A DNA stretch of 64,000 nt from Bacteroidales bacterium (GTDB lineage: Bacteria > Bacteroidota > Bacteroidia > Bacteroidales > UBA932). Positions 32,152 to 42,419 of this stretch are shown here, piece after piece; within the stretch, counting starts at the first letter, position 1, and every line of letters starts with the position of its first letter. The notes below the pieces were generated by a model. That model was not told the DNA's origin, searched no databases, and was given only the letters and a program-made list of their open reading frames with translations. Location of the stretch: assembly GCA_017428325.1 (NCBI GenBank), contig JAFRRA010000002.1, positions 124,001 through 188,000 on the forward strand. Reading direction: 5' to 3'. The position numbers and the translations under genes were made by a program.

Positions 32152-33966
32152 TTAACGTATTCCGCCTCCGCCACCGCCGCCGGAGTAGCCTCCGCCGCCA
32201 CTGTAGGACGAGTGTCCGCCTCCTCCGCTGTAGCTGCTTCCACCGCCGCTCCACATGGATGAGTATGCGGCACTCCGTTCGGCGGCAAGTGTGGAGTACA
32301 TTGCAGCATTGGAAGTATAGTTTGCGATAGTGTATACGGTTGTGTTGAAATTGAATGAAGGGGAATCAAGGACCTGTGCGAACTTGCTCATGGAGAAATA
32401 TTCAGGACAGACTTTCCTGAATTCTTTCCTGACCTGGTCCGCGATGCCGAAGAGGGTAGCGAAAACTAAATATTCGTCCCAGAGCCTGACTTCCATCACG
32501 CCGCGCTCCTGAATGAGGGTGAAATCGCTGAGGAAGTTCTTGAGCCTTTCTAGCTTTGCAAGCTCGTCCTTGTTCACGGAATCAGGGCTGTTTTGCAGTT
32601 CAATTATTTCCTTGGCGTATTTGGTGTTGTTCCTCAGCCACCTCTTCAGCTCGTTTTCCTGGAGAACCCTGTCTTCTCCTGAAGCGCACTTGAAGATGTA
32701 GAACAGGGTGTTTTCCATTTTTATGTCCTTTGGACTCTTGCGGTCATTGCCGTCGTCTTCCAGGTTTTGAGTCTGGTCCACGTGTTCGCCGACTTTTATT
32801 GTCTGCTTGCCGTTGTCGTCAGTGAGCATCAACTCTCCCCTTTGGAAAAGGCGCAGGATGAAGGCGCCAAGGACATTGTTTATACTAGGCTTCTGCTTGT
32901 AGCTCAGCGAATTCAAGGCCTTGTTGGCGGCATATAGGCTTCCGTTGAACGGAATCTCCCTCTGCCAAGGGGAGAGGCCCTGCTTTACCTTCCTGCGGAT
33001 GCTGAGGCGCTTGATAAGCACCCTTAAAGGTCTCAGGGTGATGATACTTGCAATCCAGGTGAGAACCCTCTTGATCATCGCGAGAAGCAGCACCATGACT
33101 CCCAGAAGCGCGATGCATAGTCCGGTGGACACGTTGTCTATGGTCTTTGCGCTGGTAATCCCGAATTTTCCGCAGATCCATTTTGCCCAGTCATCAGTAA
33201 CGATAGGGTCTGACCCGCTGTATTCCCCTCCGAAATCAGCCCCGTCCAAAGCCTTGTCCACTACATCCTGAAAGGCCTGTTCAAGGGTGTCAACCGGGTG
33301 GATAATGTCCTTTTTCAGGGCCAGCATGATAATCATCCTGCTGGCGGATGTAAAGTTGTCAGTCCAGGCCTCAAAGCCTCCGTCCCTAAACTCCGTGTTC
33401 CCATAATAACCGAATGCCCAGCCTCTTGCGTTGGATGTGTCTATCTGGACAGAATCCACGGAAACTCTCAGGCTGACCTTGTCTGGAAGGGGATAGATGC
33501 CTGGGTTTACAAACATGTGGTTGAAGCCCTCGGCCTCATAATAGGATTTCACAAGGGAGCCCAGAGTGTAGCTTATGGTGTATACCTTGTCCTTCTGGCT
33601 CTCTCCGTCTTTCAGCTCGTCCAGACCCCAGCAGAGTTCATACGAATTGTCTCCCTTGGAGATTATTCCGCATCGCCCCGCTTTCTCCTTTCTGGTGGCG
33701 GACACGTTCCATGCTACCGTTTGGTAGTCCAGGCCGGTTTCATCGCTGACCTTGAAACCGGAGAGGGTTATTCCCCTGAGGCCCTCCATCGGGATATAGC
33801 ACTCTGTACCCTTGGAGGTGATTGTCATTTCCCGCGTTTCAGTCACCACTGCGTCTCCGTTATCCCGCACATCTACCTTTATCCCAAGGTTCTTGAGATA
33901 GGGCTGGCCTGCCGCCCACAGAGGCAGCATTATCCAGAGAAGGATGATGACAAAACGCCTTGACAT
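32152..33966 (-). CDS. DUF2207-type membrane protein with Gly-rich tail
   Basis: A 604-residue product. Signal peptide (VIILLWIMLPLWAAGQ), then the extracellular beta domain typical of DUF2207 proteins (IKVDVRDNGDAVVTETREMT, GFNHMFVNPGIYPLPDKVSL), a membrane segment (GLCIALLGVMVLLLAMIKRV, about residues 277-296), a large cytoplasmic domain (about 330-540) and a Ser/Gly tail of repeated YSGGGG. These proteins are often found with LemA, as here: its ATG directly follows the lemA stop. A role in envelope homeostasis is likely; biochemistry is unknown. Confidence 0.8.
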   Translation of the reverse strand: MSRRFVIILLWIMLPLWAAGQPYLKNLGIKVDVRDNGDAVVTETREMTITSKGTECYIPMEGLRGITLSGFKVSDETGLDYQTVAWNVSATRKEKAGRCGIISKGDNSYELCWGLDELKDGESQKDKVYTISYTLGSLVKSYYEAEGFNHMFVNPGIYPLPDKVSLRVSVDSVQIDTSNARGWAFGYYGNTEFRDGGFEAWTDNFTSASRMIIMLALKKDIIHPVDTLEQAFQDVVDKALDGADFGGEYSGSDPIVTDDWAKWICGKFGITSAKTIDNVSTGLCIALLGVMVLLLAMIKRVLTWIASIITLRPLRVLIKRLSIRRKVKQGLSPWQREIPFNGSLYAANKALNSLSYKQKPSINNVLGAFILRLFQRGELMLTDDNGKQTIKVGEHVDQTQNLEDDGNDRKSPKDIKMENTLFYIFKCASGEDRVLQENELKRWLRNNTKYAKEIIELQNSPDSVNKDELAKLERLKNFLSDFTLIQERGVMEVRLWDEYLVFATLFGIADQVRKEFRKVCPEYFSMSKFAQVLDSPSFNFNTTVYTIANYTSNAAMYSTLAAERSAAYSSMWSGGGSSYSGGGGHSSYSGGGGYSGGGGGGGIR

Positions 33967-34509
33967 TTAAATAGTAGGGAAGTCTTTCTTGGCTTCGTTG
34001 GCCTCGAGATACTCTCTCTTGCCAAAGTGGAGCATGCTTGCAACGAACGAGCTCGGCCACTGCCTTACCATACGGTTCATCTTGGTGGCGCAGTCGTTAT
34101 AGACCATGCGGCTCAGCCTTACGTTTTCCTCGTATCCGCGGATAGAAGCCATAGTGTCCTTGAAGACACCGGCGGCCTGAAGCTGAGGATATTGCTCGCC
34201 GATGGCAATCAGTCTTCCCAGCACCTGTCCTATTGCGTTTTGCTGATTGTTCACGTCTTCTGCCGTGGAAATGTTTGTCTGACGCCTTTGGGCAATGGTC
34301 TCAACCAGAGTGTCGTGCTCGTGCTTGGTGTACTGTTCGGTCATCTTGACCAGGGCGGTTACGGCATCCCATCTGGTGTTGAGCTGCACCGCTATCTGGC
34401 TGATGGCGTTATTTGCCTTCTCGTCCAGATTCACGAGGTTTCTCTGTGTGGAAAAGATGTAGAGCCCAACTATTACAATCAGGGCCAGAATTATAATTCC
34501 AATAATCAT
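33967..34509 (-). CDS. lemA: LemA family protein
   Basis: A 180-residue protein with an N-terminal helix (IIGIIILALIVIVGLYIF) and a long periplasmic helical bundle. LVNLDEKANNAISQIAVQLN, RWDAVTALVKMTEQYTKHEH, and VRLSRMVYNDCATKMNRMV match LemA. Function of LemA is not settled; it is an inner-membrane protein usually paired with TPM or DUF2207 proteins. Its stop abuts the DUF2207 start with no gap, and it follows the 5'-nucleotidase gene by 19 bases. Confidence 0.92.
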   Translation of the reverse strand: MIIGIIILALIVIVGLYIFSTQRNLVNLDEKANNAISQIAVQLNTRWDAVTALVKMTEQYTKHEHDTLVETIAQRRQTNISTAEDVNNQQNAIGQVLGRLIAIGEQYPQLQAAGVFKDTMASIRGYEENVRLSRMVYNDCATKMNRMVRQWPSSFVASMLHFGKREYLEANEAKKDFPTI

Positions 34510-34528
34510 ATTCTTGTGTTTTTAGTTA

Positions 34529-35980
34529 TCAGTAGTTTTCCTTGAGGCACTTGCGTCCCTGGTAGCTTACAGTCTTCATCTTTTCCAGATACTTCATAAG
34601 GATGTCGGCTGTCAGGGCATTGATGTCTTCTCCCTGGTCGTCACCAGGCACATCGCTGGTGATGATGGCGTAGGAGTTGGCGATTACCTTGTATTTCTTG
34701 TTGAGGTTCAGAGGCTTGCCGTCCTGACCGAAGAGTTTCAGGTCCTTGACTCCGCTCTGCTGTTTGTCCGTATAGGTTACCTCGCAGGAGATTCCTGAAG
34801 TGAACGGGAATCCGTGGGAGTCCTGGCTCTTGCAGGCAATAAGCATATCGCGGAGCTCCTTGCCTGTCACATTCACGATTACAGCGGTGTTTCCGAACGG
34901 GTCCAGACGCAGCACATCGTTTACGGTAAAGTCTCCGGCAGGATGGTCCTCATATCTTACTCCTCCGGAATTGCAGTAGGCTATGTCTGCACCGCTGAAG
35001 TCCTTCAGGGCGTCGCACATCATTATACCCAGTTCCTCGTAACTGGAGAACGGGGTTTGGGCCTGTGCCAGCACTCTCTTGAACTCCGGATTGTCGCTGA
35101 AGAAATCCACAAGGCACTTGGAGGCAACGTTTTGCTTAGGGTAATCCTTTACATTTATGTTCGTTGCGCTCTTTCCCGTAACCTTTCCGTTTTCCACTAC
35201 AAGGACGGTGTGGGTGAGTTTCTTGAGCTTGTTCTCGTTCTGGGTGATAAGCACTCCGTTATGCAATTCGCCACCATCTATCTGGGTGTGTGAGTGTCCG
35301 CCGATGATCAGGTCGAACTGAGGGAACTTCTTGGCCACTTCCACATCCTCTTCATATCCTATATGGGACAGCAGGATGAATACATCGCATTCGTCTCTGA
35401 GCCACAGATATTTTCTGATGGTCTCCTCCGCCTGGGCGAACCTCATTCCCTTCACATTGTTCGGATGGGTGGAAGGAATGCCGTTGAACTCGGCCTCCAC
35501 AACTCCAAGGATGCAGATTTTCACGCCCTTGACATAGAAGAACTTGTATGGTATGTACTGGATTCCCAGTTCCTGGTCCGTGAATATGTTGGCGCAGATG
35601 TAAGGGAATGCGGACTCGTTGATATTCCTGGCAAGGCCTGCCTGTCCTGAGTCAAACTCGTGGTTTCCGAAAGCAGAGCACAGGAATCCCATCTGGTTCA
35701 TCAGGGCTATCATAGGATATGAAGGGTCTGAATACATGTCGTTTACAGGATTGCCCGTACGGTTGTCCCCTGCGCTGATTACCATCAGGTCCTTGTCCAC
35801 TGCCCTGAGACTGTCTACAATGGCGGCCATCTTCGGCATGTTTTCAATAGCCGCGTGCACGTCATTTACAGACACGATGTTAATGTCCGTTTTGTAGGAA
35901 GCTCTGATATTCTGACCCAGAGCCTTGCCTGTTCCTCCCAAAACCAGAAGGGTGGCAAGTATCGATAGGATTTTTTTCAT
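34529..35980 (-). CDS. Periplasmic 5'-nucleotidase/2',3'-cyclic phosphodiesterase-type metallophosphatase (UshA-like)
   Basis: A 483-residue secreted enzyme (signal MKKILSILATLLVLGGTGKA). The metallophosphoesterase domain has VNDVHAAIENMPKMAAIVDS, ISAGDNRTGNPVND, AFGNHEFDSG, LLSHIGYEEDVEV and LIIGGHSHTQID. The C-terminal 5'-nucleotidase domain has YCNSGGVRYEDHPAGDFTVN and DPFGNTAVIVNVTGKELR. It should dephosphorylate external nucleotides. Normal length with both domains in one chain. Second metal motif is VNDVH where others have NDTHG/NDFHG. Confidence 0.9.
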   Translation of the reverse strand: MKKILSILATLLVLGGTGKALGQNIRASYKTDINIVSVNDVHAAIENMPKMAAIVDSLRAVDKDLMVISAGDNRTGNPVNDMYSDPSYPMIALMNQMGFLCSAFGNHEFDSGQAGLARNINESAFPYICANIFTDQELGIQYIPYKFFYVKGVKICILGVVEAEFNGIPSTHPNNVKGMRFAQAEETIRKYLWLRDECDVFILLSHIGYEEDVEVAKKFPQFDLIIGGHSHTQIDGGELHNGVLITQNENKLKKLTHTVLVVENGKVTGKSATNINVKDYPKQNVASKCLVDFFSDNPEFKRVLAQAQTPFSSYEELGIMMCDALKDFSGADIAYCNSGGVRYEDHPAGDFTVNDVLRLDPFGNTAVIVNVTGKELRDMLIACKSQDSHGFPFTSGISCEVTYTDKQQSGVKDLKLFGQDGKPLNLNKKYKVIANSYAIITSDVPGDDQGEDINALTADILMKYLEKMKTVSYQGRKCLKENY

Positions 35981-35985
35981 CTTGT

Positions 35986-36183
35986 CTAGATTTTGAAAGT
36001 TATGCTCTGTCCATCCTTAAGAGGGGCATCGTCTCCGATCTTGTGTCCCTGGCTGTCAAATACCTTCATCTCGTCCAGCTCAGACACTTCCATTTTCTTC
36101 TTGAGGATATACTTCAGTATGGCGTGCTTTGCGGTAGCGCCCTTGAATATCCTAACTTCTTCCTTGTTGACTTTTACTATCAT
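35986..36183 (-). CDS. Small beta-grasp-like protein, unknown
   Basis: A 65-residue product: MIVKVNKEEVRIFKGATAKH then AILKYILKKKMEVSELDEMK, VFDSQGHKIGDDAPLKDGQS and ITFKI. The strand-helix-strand order with a final beta strand recalls ThiS/MoaD or ubiquitin-like folds, but the C-terminal Gly-Gly needed for activation is absent. It lies between TMEM43-like and 5'-nucleotidase genes with gaps of 12 and 5 bases, so it is surely cotranscribed. Function unknown. Confidence 0.6.
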   Translation of the reverse strand: MIVKVNKEEVRIFKGATAKHAILKYILKKKMEVSELDEMKVFDSQGHKIGDDAPLKDGQSITFKI

Positions 36184-36195
36184 GGCAAAAAGTAT

Positions 36196-37617
36196 TTACT
36201 GTCCGTTATTGTTTTTCATCTGTTCCTGCATCTTCTTGAATTCCTGGAACTGTTTCCACTGCTCGAATTCCTTCTGCTGCTCCGGTGTCATCTGTGGCTG
36301 CTCCGGCTGAGCAGGCTGGGCAGGCTGCTGATACTGAGGTATCTGGATTTCAGGGGCCTGTGGAGTTGGAGGAACCTGAGGGTCAGGAATTCCGGCCTTT
36401 GCAAGTTTCTTTTTCTTTGACCTCTTGACCAGCCAGAATATCAGTAATCCAGCAACTACAAGCAGGCAGATTCCAAGCACTGGCCTGTAGCGCAGCCAGG
36501 CTATCGCGATAATAATCAGAGACCATACGAGGCCTACGATTCCGCATACCAGTCCGAGTCCGGTTTCCACGATCTGTCCCAGGAACGGAAGTACCTTGAG
36601 AAGGGTTGGAACTATGCTTACTATGCTTCTCAATCCACCGATGATAATCAGTATGCCCAGGATTCTGAGCATCCAGAGTTTCACCATTCTTGCGTCATAT
36701 GCTCTAGTAAACATAAAATCCGCAGTCTTTTCTCCCATATAGAGCATTTCTAATTCGTAATTGTTCTTTCCTTTGTAGCTTGTGAAAGAATCTCCCACTA
36801 CTTTTGCTATTATGGATACTTTTGAAGGCATATCCTTGGTGAACGTAATTCTTACGTCTCCCACTTCCGGGACATTAGGGTTGCGGCCGATATAAACCGT
36901 ATTGCCCTGGGTGTGGATAACTGCCGCAGAGTCCGGAATCTGGTCTGTCAGGCCGCCTCTGGAAAGGAATGAGCGCGCATTGTCCCTTGCCGCCTTGTCC
37001 ATCTGCTTTACAAGGTCTGTATCCATTTCCACATTAAGCGGCTGTTCGTTGTGGAAAGAACTGACCTGTCCGCTATTCAGCCTGTAGGCGCCGAAAGTGA
37101 CGTTCTCGGCATTGCTGGAAGCATCTTCAATCTCACTGTATACAAAATTCAGGTCCTGGTAATCAGGATCGTGGAAACTTCTTGAGTCTACAGGAGCGCC
37201 TGTCCAGTCCTTCTTGTAAGTGTAGGTGGTAGTGGTTTCCTTTGCTCCTCCAATCTTGTCTTTGGAGGTGGAGCTTGCGTGCTCAATCCACTGATAATAT
37301 TCCACGCTGCGGTGCAGCTTGACGGCTACCGCTCCAACATTGAATGTTCCGTCTGAAAGGGAGTCTGTGGTGGTTGCCAGGGCCACAGCATGCACCAGCT
37401 GGCCTTCCATATCCGGAGACTTTACTGCCGGATTTTCCATTTCCACATAAATTTTCTCCCCTTCTTTTAAGATATCATAGGTTTTTTTTGCATTTCCCTC
37501 GTTCCACCAGAGGAGGATGGTTCCGCCAATGAACATCAGGATGCCGATCAGTACGCCACCCAGTGAATTCTTAAGTCTTGTCCCGTATCCTGTACGGGTT
37601 ACTTCCGTGTAAGCCAT
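36196..37617 (-). CDS. TMEM43-family membrane protein
   Basis: A 473-residue protein. It opens with GTRLKNSLGGVLIGILMFIG then GTILLWWNEGNAKKTYDIL, the typical TMEM43 start (first helix, then WWNEG). A large periplasmic domain follows (about 45-320), then three or four helices (WMLRILGILIIIGGLRSIVS, GLVCGIVGLVWSLIIIAIAW, VLGICLLVVAGLLIFWLV) and a Pro/Gln-rich cytoplasmic tail (QQPAQPAQPEQPQMTPEQQ). TMEM43 family proteins occur from bacteria to man; bacterial roles are unknown. First gene of the seven-gene operon. Confidence 0.85.
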   Translation of the reverse strand: MAYTEVTRTGYGTRLKNSLGGVLIGILMFIGGTILLWWNEGNAKKTYDILKEGEKIYVEMENPAVKSPDMEGQLVHAVALATTTDSLSDGTFNVGAVAVKLHRSVEYYQWIEHASSTSKDKIGGAKETTTTYTYKKDWTGAPVDSRSFHDPDYQDLNFVYSEIEDASSNAENVTFGAYRLNSGQVSSFHNEQPLNVEMDTDLVKQMDKAARDNARSFLSRGGLTDQIPDSAAVIHTQGNTVYIGRNPNVPEVGDVRITFTKDMPSKVSIIAKVVGDSFTSYKGKNNYELEMLYMGEKTADFMFTRAYDARMVKLWMLRILGILIIIGGLRSIVSIVPTLLKVLPFLGQIVETGLGLVCGIVGLVWSLIIIAIAWLRYRPVLGICLLVVAGLLIFWLVKRSKKKKLAKAGIPDPQVPPTPQAPEIQIPQYQQPAQPAQPEQPQMTPEQQKEFEQWKQFQEFKKMQEQMKNNNGQ

Positions 37618-37689
37618 CTTGTTTAAGTTTATTGTTGTTTTTAAATGTCCATATTAAGCCAATATACGAGCCGAATTTAGTAAAAATAA

Positions 37690-39273
<1,584 letters not shown>

Positions 39274-39279
39274 AGGATT

Positions 39280-39525
39280 ATGGATTATCTGAAGCTGAAT
39301 ATCATATCGCCGGAAAAATCCCTGTTCAAGGGAGAAGTCTCTGAAGTGACCCTTCCGGGATCCCTGGCTCCTTTTACCATTTTGCCGGACCACGCCCCTA
39401 TAATCTCCTCTCTGGAAAAGGGGAAAATTCTGTTCACCGACAAGGCCGGGCAGAAAGGGGATGTCGAGATAGACGGCGGCTTTGTGGAGATGAGTAACGG
39501 AACAGTAACCGTATGTATCTGCTGA
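39280..39525 (+). CDS. atpC: ATP synthase F1 epsilon subunit (short form)
   Basis: An 81-residue product with only the N-terminal beta-sandwich: LKLNIISPEKSLFKGEVSEV, LPGSLAPFTILPDHAPIISS, GGFVEMSNGTVTV. The usual C-terminal helical hairpin, which inhibits ATP hydrolysis and binds ATP in E. coli and Bacillus, is absent. Short epsilon subunits are common in Bacteroidota. It follows atpD by six bases. Confidence 0.92.
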   Translation: MDYLKLNIISPEKSLFKGEVSEVTLPGSLAPFTILPDHAPIISSLEKGKILFTDKAGQKGDVEIDGGFVEMSNGTVTVCIC

Positions 39526-39526
39526 T

Positions 39527-39907
39527 ATGGAACTTGGAATAAGGAAATATGCACTGGGAGTTCTGCTCTGCATCCTGATAGTGGAGGCCGTGGCCCTTGC
39601 CCTGGCTTATTTCCTGTATCCGGACGCCCTGTCATGGCAACTGTATGTTATGCCGGTAGTTTTCTACGTGGTGGCTTTGTTCGGGATACTTCTTCTGAGG
39701 CATTTTGCAAGTAAGGGAGACAGGACACTGGTTTCCGGCTATATGGCAGTCAGGGGAATAAGGCTGATTCTCCTGGTGGCGTTCCTTCTGGTTCTCTACA
39801 TCGTGGACAGATCATCCGTCAAATGGGTTACGGCAGCATTCGTGCTGTTCTACATAGCCCTGCTGATATATGACACAATATACTTTTCAAAGAAAATGAA
39901 GGGCTGA
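39527..39907 (+). CDS. Small membrane protein of the ATP synthase operon (AtpI-like position)
   Basis: A 126-residue protein with four hydrophobic helices (YALGVLLCILIVEAVALALA, LYVMPVVFYVVALFGILLL, IRLILLVAFLLVLYIV, VTAAFVLFYIALLIYDTIYF). It lies between epsilon and subunit a, the slot where other phyla carry atpI/atpZ. Sequence likeness to AtpI cannot be claimed by eye. Its stop overlaps the atpB start (TGATGA). Probable role: assembly or c-ring formation. Confidence 0.75.
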   Translation: MELGIRKYALGVLLCILIVEAVALALAYFLYPDALSWQLYVMPVVFYVVALFGILLLRHFASKGDRTLVSGYMAVRGIRLILLVAFLLVLYIVDRSSVKWVTAAFVLFYIALLIYDTIYFSKKMKG

Positions 39908-41004
39908 TGAGAAGGAGTCTGGCTATTATCGCGATGATGTTTGCGGGGCTGATTTTCAGCTCCTCCTGCCTTTTTGCCTCTCCCGGGAATGAGGAAGGGG
40001 AAGGCGGAGGAGTAAACGTGCAGCACATCATCTTCGAGCATATGCTGGATTCCTACACCTGGCACATAACAAAGGTCGGTGACAGGGATATAGCCGTTTA
40101 TCTCCCTGTCATACTCTACAGCAAGACAAGCGGCTGGCACGTCTTCTCTTCCAGGAGGCTCCACGAGAACGGAGGAAGTTACGATGGCTTCTATCCTGCT
40201 CCGGAAGACAGCGCCCACGCCTACAAGCTGATGGAGAAGATGCCGGACGGCAGCCTTGTCAGGCCTTTGGATCTTTCTCTGACAAAAATGGGTTTGGCTC
40301 TGCTGATCAACGGAGCAATTCTCCTGCTTCTTTTCCTGCCTGCAGCAAGATGGTACAGGCGCCACCGCGGAGACAGAAACGCTGTTCCTACCAAATACGT
40401 GAGCTTTGTGGAAAGTCTTGTGGAAATGGTGGAAGACGGAATCATAAAGCCTTGCATCGGAGAAAACTACAGGAAGTTCTCGCCATATCTCCTTACGGCG
40501 TTCTTCTTCATTTTCACCTGCAACCTGATGAGCTTGCTTCCAATCTTCCCGGGCGGAGTGGGAGTGACTGCCAATATGTCCATCACCCTGTTCCTTGCCC
40601 TTTGCACCTTCCTGATGGTGAACATATTCGGAAGCAGGGAATACTGGAAGGAAATCCTCTGGCCGGATGTGCCGACCTGGCTCAAGGCTCCGGTTCCGCT
40701 GATGCCGATGATCGAGCTGCTGGGAATTTTCACCAAGCCGATAGCCCTGATGATAAGGCTCTTTGCCAACATGCTTGGCGGACATATGGCGATGCTGGTG
40801 CTCACGACTTTGATTTTCATAGGATTCAGTGCGGGAATGGTTATGGGAAGTTCAATGACTTTCCTTTCCGTCCTGTTCAACATATTCATGTACGGACTGG
40901 AACTTCTGGTGGCATACATCCAGGCATATGTGTTCACTCTGCTGAGCGCGGTGTTCATAGGTTCCGCCCAGATACACCATCATAAGGCAAAAGAAGAGAG
41001 ATAA
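39907..41004 (+). CDS. atpB: ATP synthase Fo subunit a
   Basis: The 365-residue proton channel. It has an N-terminal signal-like helix (SLAIIAMMFAGLIFSSSCLF) and a long periplasmic N-terminal part (about 28-135), typical for Bacteroidota and making the protein longer than the E. coli subunit. The core helices include LLTAFFFIFTCNLMSLLPIF, the essential Arg in KPIALMIRLFANMLGGHMAM and the last helix ELLVAYIQAYVFTLLSAVFI. It overlaps the preceding gene by one base. Confidence 0.96.
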   Translation: MRRSLAIIAMMFAGLIFSSSCLFASPGNEEGEGGGVNVQHIIFEHMLDSYTWHITKVGDRDIAVYLPVILYSKTSGWHVFSSRRLHENGGSYDGFYPAPEDSAHAYKLMEKMPDGSLVRPLDLSLTKMGLALLINGAILLLLFLPAARWYRRHRGDRNAVPTKYVSFVESLVEMVEDGIIKPCIGENYRKFSPYLLTAFFFIFTCNLMSLLPIFPGGVGVTANMSITLFLALCTFLMVNIFGSREYWKEILWPDVPTWLKAPVPLMPMIELLGIFTKPIALMIRLFANMLGGHMAMLVLTTLIFIGFSAGMVMGSSMTFLSVLFNIFMYGLELLVAYIQAYVFTLLSAVFIGSAQIHHHKAKEER

Positions 41005-41031
41005 ATATAAACAATTAAAAACAAATAAATT

Positions 41032-41301
41032 ATGTTAACAATTCTTTCAGTAATCCTTGAGTACACGATGGCTGTCGCTGTCAGCAAGGCCGCAGCTGCA
41101 ATAGGTGCGGGAATCGTGGTAATCGGTGCCGCTTTCGGAATCGGCAAGATCGGATCCAACGCTATGGACGCAATCGCCCGCCAGCCTCAGGCTGCCGGAG
41201 ACATCCGCAGCGGCATGATCCTGTCCGCCGCCCTGATTGAGGGTGTTTCCCTTATCGCGGTTATCGTCTGCATGCTTTCATACTTCGTTCAGCTCGACTA
41301 G
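41032..41301 (+). CDS. atpE: ATP synthase Fo subunit c
   Basis: An 89-residue two-helix proteolipid. Helix 1 GAGIVVIGAAFGIGKIGSNA, polar loop with Arg50-Gln51-Pro52 (IARQPQAAG), helix 2 with the ion-binding Glu70 in SAALIEGVSLIAVIVCML. The Gln of helix 1 and the Ser/Thr directly after the Glu that mark sodium-type rings are absent, so proton coupling is the likely choice. Confidence 0.95.
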   Translation: MLTILSVILEYTMAVAVSKAAAAIGAGIVVIGAAFGIGKIGSNAMDAIARQPQAAGDIRSGMILSAALIEGVSLIAVIVCMLSYFVQLD

Positions 41302-41323
41302 TAAAGGTTTTAAAGAATAAGTT

Positions 41324-41845
41324 ATGTCATTGCTTGTTCCCGACAGCGGACTGTTGTTCTGGATGCTCATATCTTTCGGCGTGGTGTTCTTCATCCTCGC
41401 CAAGTTTGCGTTTCCGGTGATAACCAAGTCTGTCGAGGAGAGGAAGAATTACGTGGAAACTTCCTTGAGCGACGCTAAAGAGGCCAAGGAAACCCTCGCA
41501 AGGGTTGAAGAGGACACCAAGGCCATCATCGCCGAGGCAAACAAGGAGCAGGGCAGGGTTCTGAACGAGGCCGCCAGCCAGCGGGAGAAGATAATCGCCG
41601 CTGCCAAGGATGAGGCTTCCGAGGAGGCCCGCAAGACTCTTGAGGATGCCAGGGAGCAGATCCAGAGAGAAAAGGACGAGGCTATGCTTTCCGTCAGGAG
41701 AGAGATGGCCAGCCTTTCCTGCGACATCGCGGAGAGAGTGCTCCGTGAAAAGCTCTCTGACCAGGAGAGCCAGATGGCGCTTATAGACAAGATGCTCGAG
41801 GAAGTTGTAAGGGAGACACGCGCTGAAGGGGGCGCACTCTCCTGA
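41324..41845 (+). CDS. atpF: ATP synthase Fo subunit b
   Basis: A 173-residue stator subunit: one N-terminal helix (LLFWMLISFGVVFFILAKFA) and a long charged coiled coil (about 35-165; KEAKETLARVEEDTKAIIAE, EEARKTLEDAREQIQREKDE). It starts 22 bases after atpE. Confidence 0.94.
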   Translation: MSLLVPDSGLLFWMLISFGVVFFILAKFAFPVITKSVEERKNYVETSLSDAKEAKETLARVEEDTKAIIAEANKEQGRVLNEAASQREKIIAAAKDEASEEARKTLEDAREQIQREKDEAMLSVRREMASLSCDIAERVLREKLSDQESQMALIDKMLEEVVRETRAEGGALS

Positions 41846-41856
41846 AAATAAGGATT

Positions 41857-42417
41857 ATGGATGTAGGAGTACTGGCAGTAAGATATGCAAAGGCATTGCT
41901 GGGTTACGCCCGTGAAAAGGGAGTGGCCGGAGAGGTTTATGACCTCTGCGATGGAGTGCTGCATTGCTTTGCCCAGAACCCTGGCCTGTCCACTACGCTT
42001 GAAGATCCTTTGCTCTCCTCTGAAGAAAAACACAAGCTGCTTTCCACCGTTGTTTCAGGCGGCGGAAAAGAGGGGGAGGTGATGCTCAGGTATTTTTCCC
42101 TGATGATAGAAAAGCGCAGGGAAGCCTATATTGCATCGTCTCTCCGCAGCTATATGGACCTCTACCGCAAGAGCGAAGGAATCGCGGTGGTAAAGATTAT
42201 TACCGCCGTTCCCCTTGAAAAGGAAATGGAAGACAAGATTCTTTCCCAGATCTCAAAGATGCTGGGCAAGAAGATTGAGCTTCAGAAAAGTGTCGACCCT
42301 GCAATCGAGGGCGGCTTCATAATCGATATTGACGATTACAGATTGGATGCGAGCGTGGCGTCGCGGCTCAGGCAGATACGCCGCCAGCTCATAGACAAGA
42401 ACAGGAGAATAGTTTAG
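41857..42417 (+). CDS. atpH: ATP synthase F1 delta subunit
   Basis: A 186-residue stalk subunit. [20 protein letters not shown] is the normal opening, and the C-terminus [20 protein letters not shown] with [10 protein letters not shown] is diagnostic. It links the b subunits to the top of F1. Twelve bases after atpF and two before atpA. Confidence 0.94.
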   Translation: MDVGVLAVRYAKALLGYAREKGVAGEVYDLCDGVLHCFAQNPGLSTTLEDPLLSSEEKHKLLSTVVSGGGKEGEVMLRYFSLMIEKRREAYIASSLRSYMDLYRKSEGIAVVKIITAVPLEKEMEDKILSQISKMLGKKIELQKSVDPAIEGGFIIDIDDYRLDASVASRLRQIRRQLIDKNRRIV

Positions 42418-42419
42418 TT

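Noticed and set aside
32129-32254. Arg/Trp-rich extension of the 175-residue secreted protein
   Set aside because: It is the out-of-frame reading of the Gly-rich tail of the DUF2207 gene; the signal peptide starts at 32128.
39850-40785. 311-residue minus-strand frame opposite atpB
   Set aside because: Antisense to a conserved ATP synthase subunit; His/Gln-rich composition of a shadow frame.
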